Part shown: positions 28,789 through 38,388 of the stretch, in pieces
Layout: every line of letters starts with the position of its first letter
How positions within the stretch are numbered: the stretch's first letter is position 1
Origin: Pusillibacter faecalis
GTDB lineage: Bacteria; Bacillota; Clostridia; Oscillospirales; Oscillospiraceae
Assembly (NCBI RefSeq): GCF_018408705.1
Contig: NZ_AP023420.1
Location: 2,046,001-2,110,000 of the forward strand
Reading direction: 5' to 3'
DNA: 64,000 nt
Position numbers and translations under genes: made by a program
Notes under the pieces: generated by a model
Seen by the model: only the letters and a program-made list of their open reading frames with translations
Told to the model about the DNA's origin: nothing
Database searches by the model: none

Positions 28789-29735
28789 ACGGAATCAAAA
28801 TCAAGGGTACAGGCAAAGGCCTGCCCCGGCGGACCATGACCAATGAGGACATGGCAAAGATTGTGGAGACCAGTGACGAGTGGATCACTACCCGTACTGG
28901 GATTCAGCACCGCCATCACGTCTCCCAGGGGGAGAGCATCACGGCTCTGACCGTCGCCGCGGCCAGGCAGGCTATGGAAAACGCTGGTGTCACAGCCGAG
29001 CAGATCGGGGCCTGCGTGGTGGCCACGCTGACACCGGACACCCTGGTGCCCTCCGCGGCCTGCTGGGTACAGCGGGAGCTGGGGCTTCCACACGATATCC
29101 CTTGCTTTGACTTGAACGCCGCCTGTACCGGATTTCTCTACGCGCTGCACACCATGGAGTGCCTGCTCAATGCCTCACCCAGAAAATTCGGCCTGGTGAT
29201 TGGAGCAGAACAGCTCAGCCGCATCACGAATTGGGAGGACCGGGGGACCTGCATCCTCTTTGGAGACGGGGCCGCCGGCGTGGTGGTAGAGTGCCGGGAG
29301 GACTGGCCCTCCATCGGCGCGGTGCTGGGAAGCCACGGCACGGATCAGATGCTGCGGGTGCCGGGAGTGGAGACAGACGCGCCCAGTCTCATCTACATGG
29401 AGGGCACGAAGGTCTTCAAATTTGCCATTGAGGCGGTGCCCTGGTGCATCGACCAGGTGCTGCAGAGGCACGGGAAGACCATCGAGGACGTAGATTTCTT
29501 TGTGTTCCACCAGGCCAACGCGCGGATCATCGACCTGGTGGTGCGGAAATATCAAATTCCGCTGGAGAAGTATTATAAGAACATTCAGGAATACGGAAAC
29601 ACCTCCGCTGCCAGTATTCCTCTGGTGCTCAGCGACCTGTGGGACCAGGGAAAAATTGGCGCTGGCAGCCGTCTTTTGATTGTGGGCTTTGGCGGTGGCC
29701 TGACCTGGGGCGGCGCATATGTGGAATTCGAGTGA
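28785..29735 (+). CDS. fabH: 3-oxoacyl-ACP synthase III
   Basis: Condenses acetyl- (or branched acyl-) CoA with malonyl-ACP to start chain synthesis. The 316-residue thiolase-fold enzyme has Cys114 in DLNAACTGFLYAL, the catalytic His in FVFHQANARII and the Asn in EYGNTSAASIPL. The ATG overlaps the accA stop (ATGA). Confidence 0.96.
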   Translation: MNGIKIKGTGKGLPRRTMTNEDMAKIVETSDEWITTRTGIQHRHHVSQGESITALTVAAARQAMENAGVTAEQIGACVVATLTPDTLVPSAACWVQRELGLPHDIPCFDLNAACTGFLYALHTMECLLNASPRKFGLVIGAEQLSRITNWEDRGTCILFGDGAAGVVVECREDWPSIGAVLGSHGTDQMLRVPGVETDAPSLIYMEGTKVFKFAIEAVPWCIDQVLQRHGKTIEDVDFFVFHQANARIIDLVVRKYQIPLEKYYKNIQEYGNTSAASIPLVLSDLWDQGKIGAGSRLLIVGFGGGLTWGGAYVEFE

Positions 29736-29753
29736 GTCGGGGGAGAGCATGAT

Positions 29754-30716
29754 ATGAAGAAATTAAACGAGATTTTGGGGACAGAATTCCCCATGATTCA
29801 GGGCGGTATGGCCAACATCGCTACCGGCGAGTTCGCCGCCGCTTGCTCCAACGCCGGCGCACTGGGGATGATCGCCACCGGCGGCTGGGACGGGGCACGG
29901 CTGCGTCAGGAGATCCACCGGGCCAAGGAGCTGACAGACAAGCCCTTTGGCGTGAATCTGATGCTCATGAGCCCCTACGCGGACGAAATCGCCCAGATCA
30001 TCGTGGAGGAAGGGGTCCGGGTGGTGACTACCGGCGCCGGCAACCCCGGCAAATACATCCGGACCTGGAAGGAACACGGCATTAAGGTACTGCCGGTGGT
30101 GGCGGCGTCGATCCTGGCGCGGCGTCTGGAGGGCTTAGGCGTGGATGCCATCATCGCAGAGGGCACGGAGTCCGGAGGCCATGTGGGGGAGATGACCACG
30201 ATGGCCCTGGTTCCTCAGGTCATTGATGCGGTGGACCTGCCGGTGGTGGCCGCCGGCGGCATCGCTGACGGGCGGCAGGCTGCTGCTGCGTTCGCCTTGG
30301 GCGCCTGCGGCATCCAGATCGGAACCTGTCTGCTGGCAAGCGAGGAATGTCCTATCCATGAAAATTACAAAAAGGCGCTGCTCAAGGCTAAGGACTCCGA
30401 CACTGTGGTTACAGGGCGGTCCGTGGGCGGGCCGGTCCGGGTGCTGAAAAACAAGATGTCCCGGGCGTATCTGGCGGAGGAAAAGCGGGGCGCCACTCTG
30501 GAGGAGTTGGAGCAGCTCACCTTGGGCGGTCTGCGCCGCGCCGTACTGGAGGGAGACATGGAGCGCGGCAGCGTCATGTGCGGCCAAGTGGCCGGCATGC
30601 TTCATGAGGTCCGGCCGGTGCGGACCATTCTGGAAGAGCTGTACAGCGGCGCAAAGAGTGTTCTCGCGGAGACGGAGCAGGTCTGGCGGGAGCGGGACGG
30701 AAGAGATGGGGAGTGA
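29754..30716 (+). CDS. fabK: Enoyl-ACP reductase II (FMN-dependent)
   Basis: Last reduction step of each elongation round; FabK is a flavin TIM-barrel enzyme unrelated to FabI. The 320-residue product shows MIQGGMANIATGEFAAACSNAGALGMIATGG, EGTESGGHVGEMTTMALVPQVIDAV (flavin/active-site region) and VVAAGGIADGRQAAAAFALGACGIQIGT. It belongs to the nitronate monooxygenase superfamily, but the operon context and motif set indicate FabK. No fabI is visible. Spacing to fabH is 18 bases. Confidence 0.94.
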   Translation: MKKLNEILGTEFPMIQGGMANIATGEFAAACSNAGALGMIATGGWDGARLRQEIHRAKELTDKPFGVNLMLMSPYADEIAQIIVEEGVRVVTTGAGNPGKYIRTWKEHGIKVLPVVAASILARRLEGLGVDAIIAEGTESGGHVGEMTTMALVPQVIDAVDLPVVAAGGIADGRQAAAAFALGACGIQIGTCLLASEECPIHENYKKALLKAKDSDTVVTGRSVGGPVRVLKNKMSRAYLAEEKRGATLEELEQLTLGGLRRAVLEGDMERGSVMCGQVAGMLHEVRPVRTILEELYSGAKSVLAETEQVWRERDGRDGE

Positions 30717-30720
30717 GCAG

Positions 30721-31671
30721 ATGAGGCTTGGATTTCTATACGCCGGACAGGGGAGCCAGCACCCGGGCATGGGCGCGGACCTCTATGAATCGTACCCTGC
30801 CTTTCGCCGCGTGCTGGATCAGGCGGCGGAGGAAGTGGACTTTGACTTAAAGGAGGTCTCCTTCCAGGACCGCCAGGGCATCCTGAACGAGACCCGCTAC
30901 ACGCAGCCGTGCATGGTGGCGTTCGCGGCGGGCCTCACAGCGGTGCTGGAGGAGCGGGGCGTGGTCCCCGCGGCGGCGGCGGGCCTTTCGCTAGGCGAGT
31001 ATTCCGCCCTTCACGCTGCCGGCGTATTTGACGCGCGGACGGCCGTGGGACTGACGGCCTTCCGGGGCCGCGCCATGGAAGAGGCCGCGGCAGGCCGGGA
31101 ATCCGCCATGATGGCGGTTCTGGGCATGGGCCGGGAGCTGCTACAGGCGGCCTGCGACGAGGCCGCAGCACTTGGCTGCGTAACGATTGCCAACTATAAC
31201 TGCCCCGGACAGCTGGTGATCGGCGGTGAGCGGGCCGCCGTGGAGCGGGCCGCAGCGCTGGCAAAGGAGAAGGGCGCGAAGCGCTGCCTGCCGCTGAACG
31301 TGAGCGGTCCCTTCCACACGCCGCTGATGGCGCCCGCCGGAGAGGCTCTACGGGAATATTTCAAGGGAATTGACTTTGCAGCCCCCCGCATCCCGGTGGT
31401 GTTCAACTGTCTGGGAGACACGGCGGGGGGCGCGTCGATTCCGGAGCTGCTGGTGCGCCAGGTCCAGAGCAGCGTCTGGATGGAGGACTCCATCCGGCGT
31501 CTGGCCTCCATGGGCCTGGACGCCCTGGTGGAGATCGGTCCGGGCAAGGCTCTCAGTGGTTTTGTCCGCAAGACCGCGCCGGAACTGCGGGTAGTCGCCG
31601 TGGAGACCGCGGCGGACGTGGAGGCGTTGCCGGAGAAGCTTTTGGAGCTTGCGGGAAAGGAGAGACCATGA
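30721..31671 (+). CDS. fabD: Malonyl-CoA:ACP transacylase
   Basis: Loads malonyl groups onto ACP. The 316-residue product begins MRLGFLYAGQGSQHPGMGADLYE, has the nucleophile motif GLSLGEYSAL (Leu in place of the His of GHSLGE, seen in other clostridial FabD proteins), the catalytic His in NVSGPFHTPLM, and the C-terminal EIGPGKALSGFVRKT. Upstream in-frame starts lie inside fabK; GGGAG precedes the ATG at 30721. Confidence 0.95.
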   Translation: MRLGFLYAGQGSQHPGMGADLYESYPAFRRVLDQAAEEVDFDLKEVSFQDRQGILNETRYTQPCMVAFAAGLTAVLEERGVVPAAAAGLSLGEYSALHAAGVFDARTAVGLTAFRGRAMEEAAAGRESAMMAVLGMGRELLQAACDEAAALGCVTIANYNCPGQLVIGGERAAVERAAALAKEKGAKRCLPLNVSGPFHTPLMAPAGEALREYFKGIDFAAPRIPVVFNCLGDTAGGASIPELLVRQVQSSVWMEDSIRRLASMGLDALVEIGPGKALSGFVRKTAPELRVVAVETAADVEALPEKLLELAGKERP

Positions 31672-32411
31672 ATTTTTCTGGAAAGACTGCGGTAGTCACC
31701 GGCGGCAGCCGAGGCATCGGCCGGGCCATCTGCTTGAAGCTCGCCGCGGGCGGCGCTCATGTGGTGCTGTGCTACGCCGGCAACGAGGATGCGGCCCGGG
31801 AGACCGCGGCGGAGTGCGAAAAGTTGGGTGCGAAAGCGTTGGCCGTCCGGTGCAACGTGGCAGACAGCGCGCAGGTCCAGGCGCTGATGGACACCGCCGT
31901 GAAGACCTTCGGCGGCATCCACATCCTGATCAACAACGCCGGCATCACCCGGGACCAACTCATGATGATGATGAAGGAGGAGGCCTTTGACGAGGTTATC
32001 AGCGCCAACCTAAAGGGCGCGTTCCTGTGCATGAAAGCCGCTGCCCGCACCATGATGAAGCAGCGCTACGGCCGGATTGTGAGCCTGAGCAGCGTGGTGG
32101 GGCTTCGAGGCAACGCGGGGCAGACGAACTATGCTGCCAGCAAGGCCGGCATTATCGGCCTGACCAAGTCCATCGCCAAGGAACTGGCCTCCCGGGGTGT
32201 CACCGCCAACGCGGTTGCTCCCGGCTTCATCGACACGGATATGACCGCAGCTATGTCGGAGGCGGCAAAGGCCGCCACGCTGGCCTCCATCCCCCTGGGG
32301 AAGCTGGGAAAGCCGGAGGACGTGGCGGCGGCGGTGGCCTTCCTCGCCAGTGAGGAGGCCGGCTATATCACCGGACAGGTGCTCGCCGTTGACGGCGGCA
32401 TGGCCATGTAG
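31668..32411 (+). CDS. fabG: 3-oxoacyl-ACP reductase
   Basis: NADPH-dependent reduction of the beta-keto group. The 247-residue short-chain dehydrogenase has TGGSRGIGRAI (cofactor loop), NNAGITRDQL, the Ser-Tyr-Lys triad in SLSSVVGLRGNAGQTNYAASKAG, and the C-terminal PGFIDTDMTAAM. The ATG overlaps the fabD stop (ATGA). Confidence 0.96.
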   Translation: MNFSGKTAVVTGGSRGIGRAICLKLAAGGAHVVLCYAGNEDAARETAAECEKLGAKALAVRCNVADSAQVQALMDTAVKTFGGIHILINNAGITRDQLMMMMKEEAFDEVISANLKGAFLCMKAAARTMMKQRYGRIVSLSSVVGLRGNAGQTNYAASKAGIIGLTKSIAKELASRGVTANAVAPGFIDTDMTAAMSEAAKAATLASIPLGKLGKPEDVAAAVAFLASEEAGYITGQVLAVDGGMAM

Positions 32412-32422
32412 GAGGAAACACC

Positions 32423-33679
32423 ATGAGCAAAAGACGAGTTGTCATCACTGGAATGGGGGCCCTGACGCCCCTGGGCCTCACCGCTCGGGAGAGCTGGCAG
32501 GCCGTGAAGGACGGAGTGTGCGGCATCGCGCCTATCACCCAGTTTGACGCCTCCGCCCAGAAAGTCAAGCTGGCGGCGGAGGTCAAGGGCTTCGTCCCGG
32601 AGAACTACCTGGGCAAGCCCGAGGCCAAGCGCATGGGCCGCTTCACGCAGATGGCGGTGGTCGCCGCCAGGGAGGCCGTGGCCGACGCAGCCTTTACCCT
32701 GGAGGAAGCGGAGGCGGACCGTTGCGGTGTCATCGTCTCCAGCGGCATTGGAGGACTCTCCATCACGGAGGCCGAACATGACCGTGGGAAGGAACGGGGC
32801 TGGGACCGGGTATCCCCGTTCTACATTCCCACCGGCATCTGCAATATGGCAGCGGGCATGGTGGCCATTGACACGGGCTTCCGGGGCATGTGCTCCTGCC
32901 CGGTGACGGCCTGCGCCGGCGGCACCAACGCCGTGGGCGACGCCTTCCACTATATCCGGGACGGATATGCCGAGGTCATGCTCTGCGGCGGCACGGAGTC
33001 CAGCCTGACGCCGTTGGCGGTAGGGGGCTTTACCTCCATGAAGGCTCTGTGCCAGAACGAGGACCCCGCCCGGGCCTCCATCCCATTTGATGCAGAGCGC
33101 AGCGGCTTTGTCATGGGCGAGGGCGCCGGCATCCTGCTGCTGGAGGAGCTGGAGCACGCCCGCGCCCGGGGCGCTAAGATCTACGCGGAGGTGGTTGGAT
33201 ATGGCGCCACCTGCGACGCCTATCACATGACCGCGCCCCGGCCCGACGGCTCCGGAGGCGCGAAGGCCATGGTCATGGCACTGGCAGACGGCTGCGTCAC
33301 GGCGGAGGAGGTGGGCTACATCAATGCCCATGGTACCTCCACGCCCCTCAACGACGCGGGGGAGACCGCCGCGGTCAAGGCAGTCTTTGGGGAGCACGCC
33401 TATCGTCTGGCCATTAGCTCTACCAAGTCCATGACGGGCCACATGCTGGGAGCCGCCGGCGCCGTGGAGGCGATTTTCACCGCGCTGTCCCTGCGGGACG
33501 GATATCTCCCGGCCACCATCCACTATCAGGTTCCTGACCCGGCGTGTGATCTGGACGTGGTGCCGGGTCAGGGCCGGAGCGCCGACATCCGCTATGCCCT
33601 CTCCAACTCCCTGGGCTTTGGCGGGCACAACGGAACACTGCTGCTGAAAAAATGGGAGGAGGCGCCGTCATGCAGTTAA
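32423..33679 (+). CDS. fabF: 3-oxoacyl-ACP synthase II
   Basis: Chain-elongating condensing enzyme. The 418-residue product has the Cys-His-His triad in TACAGGTNAVG, NAHGTSTPLNDAGE and SSTKSMTGHMLGAAGAVEA, plus the C-terminal NSLGFGGHNGTLLLKKW. Spacing to fabG is 11 bases with AGGAGG before the ATG; the last 10 bases overlap fabZ. Confidence 0.96.
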   Translation: MSKRRVVITGMGALTPLGLTARESWQAVKDGVCGIAPITQFDASAQKVKLAAEVKGFVPENYLGKPEAKRMGRFTQMAVVAAREAVADAAFTLEEAEADRCGVIVSSGIGGLSITEAEHDRGKERGWDRVSPFYIPTGICNMAAGMVAIDTGFRGMCSCPVTACAGGTNAVGDAFHYIRDGYAEVMLCGGTESSLTPLAVGGFTSMKALCQNEDPARASIPFDAERSGFVMGEGAGILLLEELEHARARGAKIYAEVVGYGATCDAYHMTAPRPDGSGGAKAMVMALADGCVTAEEVGYINAHGTSTPLNDAGETAAVKAVFGEHAYRLAISSTKSMTGHMLGAAGAVEAIFTALSLRDGYLPATIHYQVPDPACDLDVVPGQGRSADIRYALSNSLGFGGHNGTLLLKKWEEAPSCS

Positions 33680-34104
33680 ATTCCAACGAGATCGCCAAGA
33701 TTCTGCCCCACCGCTTTCCCTTTGCCCTGGTGGACCGCATCACGGACTATGAGCCGGGGGAGTGGGCAAAAGGAATCAAGTGTGTCAGCGTGAACGAGCA
33801 GTTTTTCTGCGGTCACTTCCCCCAGGAGCACGTGATGCCTGGGGTGCTGATTCTGGAGGCCATGGCCCAGGTGGGCGGCGTGGCGCTGCTGTCCCTGCCG
33901 GAGAACCGGGGGAAGATCGCCCTCTTTGGCGGGGTGAAGCACGCCCGCTTCAAGCGGAAAGTTATCCCCGGCGATGTGCTGGAGATGGAGTGCGAGCTCA
34001 AACAGCGACGGGGGCCGGTTGGCATCGGTACCTGCCGGGCCACTGTGAATGGGGAGGAGGCCTGCACAGCAGAGTTGAGCTTTGCTGTGGTGGATGAGGC
34101 TTGA
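33670..34104 (+). CDS. fabZ: 3-hydroxyacyl-ACP dehydratase FabZ
   Basis: Removes water from 3-hydroxyacyl-ACP. The 144-residue hotdog-fold protein has ILPHRFPFALVDRI, the catalytic His in CGHFPQEHVMPGVLILEAMAQ with the following Glu, and KHARFKRKVIPGDVLEME. A longer frame begins at 33652, but GGAGG lies just before the ATG at 33670 (MQLNSNEIAKILPHR). Confidence 0.95.
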   Translation: MQLNSNEIAKILPHRFPFALVDRITDYEPGEWAKGIKCVSVNEQFFCGHFPQEHVMPGVLILEAMAQVGGVALLSLPENRGKIALFGGVKHARFKRKVIPGDVLEMECELKQRRGPVGIGTCRATVNGEEACTAELSFAVVDEA

Positions 34105-34152
34105 CGGCTTTCCGCCGATGTGGTAAAAAAGATAAGAAGGGGATGGATCGGC

Positions 34153-34599
34153 ATGCTGGAACAGGCTTTTTTTAACGTATACACGAAGTTTAAGCTCCAT
34201 TTTTATCAGGAGATTTTCCGGCGCTTCCAGACCCGGGAGGCCAGCCTCACCACGGTGGAGACCTTTTGCATGGAGACGATCCAGGCGCTGGGCCGGCCGA
34301 CCATCAGCGAGTTTGCCGCTTTCATGCGGATTTCCCTGCCAAACGCCACCTACAAGGTCAACAGCCTGGTCAAAAAGGGCTATATTCAAAAGAAGCAGTC
34401 CCAGGAGGACCAGCGGGAGTACCACCTGGAGGTCACACAGAAGTATCTCGACTATTATAGCATCAGCGTCACCTATATGGTGGAAGTGATGAACCGGATC
34501 TCCAGACGTTTTTCCTCTGAGGAGTGCGCCAAGCTAGAGGAGATGCTGAGGATTGTCAGCAAGGAGCTGATGCCGGAGGTTACTCTCCCCAATCCCTGA
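34153..34599 (+). CDS. MarR-family regulator, FabT-like
   Basis: A 148-residue winged-helix repressor: dimer helices, then TISEFAAFMRISLPNATYKVNSLVKKGYIQKKQSQEDQREYHLEVTQKYLDYY, the HTH and wing of MarR proteins. It is the last gene of the fatty acid operon, like FabT of streptococci, which represses the operon when bound to long-chain acyl-ACP. That makes autoregulation through the palindrome at 25003-25024 plausible, but the ligand and site are inferred. The start at 34153 is preferred over a GTG at 34120 because of the spacing to a GAAGGGGATGG motif. Confidence 0.85.
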   Translation: MLEQAFFNVYTKFKLHFYQEIFRRFQTREASLTTVETFCMETIQALGRPTISEFAAFMRISLPNATYKVNSLVKKGYIQKKQSQEDQREYHLEVTQKYLDYYSISVTYMVEVMNRISRRFSSEECAKLEEMLRIVSKELMPEVTLPNP

Positions 34600-34606
34600 A
34601 CTCAGA

Positions 34607-34645
34607 CGGACATTCGGGCGGAATGGCCCGGATGTCCGTTTTTTT
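34607..34645 (+). terminator. Terminator of the fatty acid operon
   Basis: CGGACATTCGGGC pairs with GCCCGGATGTCCG (one G-U) and is followed by seven T, directly after the MarR gene. Confidence 0.92.
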
Positions 34646-34756
34646 GCGCAGATCAGCGCCTTTGGCTCTACGCATGAGAATGGGCTGATCTGCCTGCTTT
34701 GGACAAGCGCTATGGCCGTCCCTGTGAGGAGAGAAGTGGGATCATGGAACTTTCAA

Positions 34757-34785
34757 TTTACAAACTTCAATTTTTCGTGTATGAT
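34757..34785 (+). promoter_or_regulatory. Sigma-A promoter of the symporter gene
   Basis: TTTACA, 17 bases, TATGAT, about 56 bases before the symporter start. A 10-bp inverted repeat (GCAGATCAGC / GCTGATCTGC, 34648-34693) lies upstream and could bind a regulator. Confidence 0.65.
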
Positions 34786-34841
34786 AAACAAAATGCGCCA
34801 TCTCAAAATTGCTTTAAAGCACGAAAAAGGAGAATAACCTG

Positions 34842-36287
34842 ATGGAATGGATCACGGGCCTAATTTCCGCTGTTTATCAGCTGTTGTGGGGAGATTTATT
34901 CGTCCTGCCTCTGCCGGGCGGGGGGACTCTCGGCATTTCCCTATTGGTGATTTTGCTGATCCCAACCGGTATCTACTTCACCATCCGCACCCGCTTTCTC
35001 CCCATCCGTCTCTTTCCAGAGATGCTGCGGGTTACAGCGGAGAAGCGGGGGAGAGGGAAAAAGAACGATGCGATCTCCGGTGTACAGGCCCTGGTGGTAT
35101 CCACGGCGACCCGCGTGGGCATGGGGAACCTGGTGGGTGTGGTGGCAGCCATTTCAGCAGGTGGTGCAGGAGCGGTATTCTGGATGTGGCTCTCGGCGCT
35201 GGTGGGGTCCTCCACTGCCTTTATCGAGGCCACGCTCGCCCAGCTGTACCGCCAGAAAGACCCTCTGTACGGCGGCTACCGGGGCGGTCCGGCCTATTAC
35301 ATTCACGCTTTTGAAACCAGACGGCGGCCGGGTAAGCGCCGCAGAACGCTGATTGCAACGCTCTTTGCCATTTCCGGCCTGATCTGCTGGTGTGGAATCA
35401 GCCAGGTTGTCAGCAATTCCGTCACATCGGCGTTTGAAAACGCCTTTGAAATTCCTCCTCTTTGGACCACCGTGGTGCTGGTGGTGCTGGCAGCTTTGAT
35501 TGTGCTGCGCAAGAACGCAACCGTTAAGGTGCTGGACGTGCTGGTGCCCATCATGGCGGTATGTTATTTCGTGATGACGATTGTTCTTATTATCAAAAAC
35601 GCAGCGGTGCTGCCGTCTGTTTTTCAACGTATTTTTGAGGAGGCCTTTGGTCTGCGTCAGGCGGTGGCCGGCGGCTTTGGCGCGGTCATCATGAACGGTG
35701 TGAAGCGGGGCTTGTTCTCCAACGAGGCCGGTTCCGGCTCCGCACCCTGTGCCGCGGCTGCGGGTGACAGCGGGCACCCGGTCAAAACCGGGCTGCTCCA
35801 GGCGCTGGGCGTGTTCATTGACACGCTGGTGATCTGCAGCTGTACGGCATTCATCATGCTGGTGACGCCGGAGGGCACCATCGCGGGGCTTGAGGGAATG
35901 GATCTGCTGCAGGCCTCCATGGAGTACCATCTGGGCCGCTTCGGCGTGGTGTTCATTGCCGTGATTCTGGGGCTATTTTGCTTTTCTACGTTCATCGGCA
36001 TCCTGTTCTACGCCCGCTCTAACGTGGCCTATCTCTTCGGGGACAACTGGATTTCCCAGACAGCCTACAAAATTTTGGCCCTTGGCATGCTGTTTGTGGG
36101 CGGGCTTGCGGCCTATACCTTTGTCTGGGACTTGGGCGACGTGGGCGTTGGAATGATGACAGTATTCAACATTCTGGTAATCCTGCCGCTTTCCAAGGAG
36201 GCGCTTGCGTCTTTGCGGGAGTATGAGAAGGGGATGGAGGCAAGCCGCCAGGGAAAAACCGCCGGTGAGGAGTCTTCCGAAAGCTGA
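34842..36287 (+). CDS. Alanine/glycine:sodium symporter (AgcS family)
   Basis: Inner-membrane sodium-coupled uptake of alanine or glycine. The 481-residue protein has about ten hydrophobic segments. Family motifs visible: GVQALVVSTATRVGMGNLVGVVAAISAGGAGAVFWMW, KDPLYGGYRGGPAYYI, and NGVKRGLFSNEAGSGSAPCAAAAGDSGHPVKTGLLQALGVFIDTLVICSCTAF. The ATG follows AAAGGAG. It is a single-gene transcript with its own promoter and terminator; substrate is inferred from the family. Confidence 0.92.
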   Translation: MEWITGLISAVYQLLWGDLFVLPLPGGGTLGISLLVILLIPTGIYFTIRTRFLPIRLFPEMLRVTAEKRGRGKKNDAISGVQALVVSTATRVGMGNLVGVVAAISAGGAGAVFWMWLSALVGSSTAFIEATLAQLYRQKDPLYGGYRGGPAYYIHAFETRRRPGKRRRTLIATLFAISGLICWCGISQVVSNSVTSAFENAFEIPPLWTTVVLVVLAALIVLRKNATVKVLDVLVPIMAVCYFVMTIVLIIKNAAVLPSVFQRIFEEAFGLRQAVAGGFGAVIMNGVKRGLFSNEAGSGSAPCAAAAGDSGHPVKTGLLQALGVFIDTLVICSCTAFIMLVTPEGTIAGLEGMDLLQASMEYHLGRFGVVFIAVILGLFCFSTFIGILFYARSNVAYLFGDNWISQTAYKILALGMLFVGGLAAYTFVWDLGDVGVGMMTVFNILVILPLSKEALASLREYEKGMEASRQGKTAGEESSES

Positions 36288-36300
36288 AATATGGATGAGG

Positions 36301-36340
36301 CCCGGCCTTCCGCCCATATGCGGAAGGCCGGGCTCCTTTC
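36301..36340 (+). terminator. Terminator of the symporter gene
   Basis: Perfect 13-bp stem CCCGGCCTTCCGC / GCGGAAGGCCGGG with loop CCATAT, followed by CTCCTTTC. Confidence 0.8.
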
Positions 36341-36462
36341 AGTCAAAGGGACGAGTATCGGAGGAAGCTGCGGTCGCCGTGCCACATGCGGTCTGACTGC
36401 CGGCAAAAATGAAAGCGGTAAAATATCTGCGGGATTTTCGGAAAAACTGTGGGAATTTGGCC

Positions 36463-36491
36463 TTGCAATCCGGAAAAAATATGACTATAAT
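36463..36491 (+). promoter_or_regulatory. Sigma-A promoter of typA
   Basis: TTGCAA, 17 bases, TATAAT; a perfect -10. Start of translation is 37 bases further on. Confidence 0.85.
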
Positions 36492-36527
36492 AGAAAATCG
36501 ATATGTCATAAGGAAGGGACGTTCGTG

Positions 36528-38351
36528 ATGCAGAACGAAAAGCTGAGAAATGTAGCCATTATCGCCCACGTGGACCATGGCAAGACCACCCTGGTGGACG
36601 AGATGCTCAAGCAGGGCGGCGTGTACCGGGAGAATCAGGAGACCGTGGAGCGGGTGATGGACTCCGGTGACTTGGAACGGGAGCGGGGCATTACCATCCT
36701 GGCGAAGAACACCGCCATTCAATATAAGGATACCAAGATCAACATCGTGGACACTCCGGGCCACGCCGATTTCGGCGGCGAGGTGGAGCGGATTTTGAAG
36801 ATGGTCAACGGCGTCATTTTGCTGGTGGACGCGGCGGAGGGCCCCATGCCCCAGACCCGCTTTGTCCTCTCGAAGGCGCTGGAGCTAGGCCATCGGGTGA
36901 TTGTGGTGGTCAACAAGATTGACCGCCCGGATCAGCGCATCCACGAGGTGGTGGACGAAGTGCTGGAGCTCCTCATGGACCTGGACGCAACGCCCGAACA
37001 GCTGGACAGCCCCATGCTCTTTTGCTCCGGGCGCAACGGCACGGCTTCCTACTCTCCGGAGGTGGCGGGCACCGACCTCACGCCGCTCTTTGAGACGATT
37101 CTCGAGTATATCCCGGCACCGGAGGCCAATGTGGACGAGCCGTTCCAGATGCTGGTGAGCTCCATCGACTATAACGAGTTTGTGGGCCGGATTGCCATCG
37201 GCCGCATTGAGCGGGGTACCTTGAGGCAGAATCAGGAAATCTCGGTTTGCAACTACCACGACCCGGAGGCGGTGCTCCGCAAGGCCAAGGCCACCGCTAT
37301 CTACGAGTTTGACGGCCTTGGCCGCAAGGCAGTCACCGAGTCCACCGCCGGCAACATCATCGCCATGAGCGGCATCGGCGACATCACCATCGGCGACACC
37401 ATCTGCGCCCCAGACTGCGTGGAGGCCCTGCCTTTTGTGCAGATTTCCGCCCCCACCATGGAGATGACCTTCTCCGTCAACGACTCTCCCTTTGCCGGGC
37501 GTGAGGGCAAATTCGTCACCTCCCGCCAGATTCGTGAGCGGCTCTACCGGGAGACGCTGAAAGACGTGTCCCTCCGGGTGACGGACACGGATCGGGAGAC
37601 CGCCTTCAACGTGGCGGGCCGGGGCGAGATGTCCCTCTCCATCCTGATCGAGACCATGCGCCGGGAGGGATATGAGTTCCAGGTCTCTCCTGCCCGGGTG
37701 CTGTACCAGGAGATTGACGGCGTGAAGTGCGAGCCCATCGAGCGGCTGGTGGTGGACGTGCCCGCCGACTGCGTGGGCCCCGTCATCGAAAAGCTGGGCC
37801 AGAGGAAGGCGGACATGGTAGAGATGACTCCCGTGGGAGACCGGATGAAGATCGAGTTCCTGGTTCCGGCCCGGGGCCTCTTCGGCTACCGCAACGATTT
37901 CCTCACCGACACCAAGGGCGAGGGCATCATGGCCTCCGTGTTTGACTCCTACGCACCCTACAAGGGTGAGATTTCCCGCCGGGGCAACGGCTCCATCATC
38001 TCCTTTGAAACCGGCGAGTCTATTACCTACGGGCTGTACAACGCCCAGGAGCGGGGGACGCTCTTCATCGGCGCGGGCGTACCGGTGTACGGCGGCATGA
38101 TCATTGGCGTGAGCCCCCGCAGCGAGGACATGACGGTGAACGTGTGCAAGAAAAAGCAGCTCACCAACACCCGGGCCAGCGGCTCGGACGACGCGCTGCG
38201 GCTGGTCCCCCCCCGGCAGATGAGCCTGGAGCAGTGTCTGGAGTTCCTGGCGGACGACGAGCTGTTGGAGGTGACTCCCAAGAGCCTGCGGATGCGCAAA
38301 TCCATCCTGGACCACGAGAAGCGGATGAAGGCGCTGCACGGGAAGAAGTGA
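36528..38351 (+). CDS. typA: Ribosome-associated GTPase TypA/BipA
   Basis: Translational GTPase of the EF-G/LepA group that binds 70S ribosomes and helps 50S assembly under stress. The 607-residue product has G1 [11 protein letters not shown]2 ERGITI, G3 DTPGHADF and G4 NKIDRPDQ, then domains II, III and V and the TypA-specific C-terminal region ending in [14 protein letters not shown]. The frame is open to 36291, but the promoter lies inside that extension, so the ATG at 36528 ([19 protein letters not shown]) is the start. Confidence 0.96.
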   Translation: MQNEKLRNVAIIAHVDHGKTTLVDEMLKQGGVYRENQETVERVMDSGDLERERGITILAKNTAIQYKDTKINIVDTPGHADFGGEVERILKMVNGVILLVDAAEGPMPQTRFVLSKALELGHRVIVVVNKIDRPDQRIHEVVDEVLELLMDLDATPEQLDSPMLFCSGRNGTASYSPEVAGTDLTPLFETILEYIPAPEANVDEPFQMLVSSIDYNEFVGRIAIGRIERGTLRQNQEISVCNYHDPEAVLRKAKATAIYEFDGLGRKAVTESTAGNIIAMSGIGDITIGDTICAPDCVEALPFVQISAPTMEMTFSVNDSPFAGREGKFVTSRQIRERLYRETLKDVSLRVTDTDRETAFNVAGRGEMSLSILIETMRREGYEFQVSPARVLYQEIDGVKCEPIERLVVDVPADCVGPVIEKLGQRKADMVEMTPVGDRMKIEFLVPARGLFGYRNDFLTDTKGEGIMASVFDSYAPYKGEISRRGNGSIISFETGESITYGLYNAQERGTLFIGAGVPVYGGMIIGVSPRSEDMTVNVCKKKQLTNTRASGSDDALRLVPPRQMSLEQCLEFLADDELLEVTPKSLRMRKSILDHEKRMKALHGKK

Positions 38352-38354
38352 GGT

Positions 38355-38379
38355 AAAGGGGGGATTTGGTCCCCCCTTT
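38355..38379 (+). terminator. Stem-loop after typA
   Basis: AAAGGGGGG pairs with CCCCCCTTT, 4 bases after the typA stop. It is the first of a series of palindromes in this gap. Confidence 0.6.
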
Positions 38380-38388
38380 AGAACCCCC

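Noticed and set aside
30961..31020. FabD nucleophile motif GLSLGEY with Leu instead of His
   Set aside because: The His-to-Leu change next to the nucleophile is found in other clostridial FabD proteins and does not point to loss of function.
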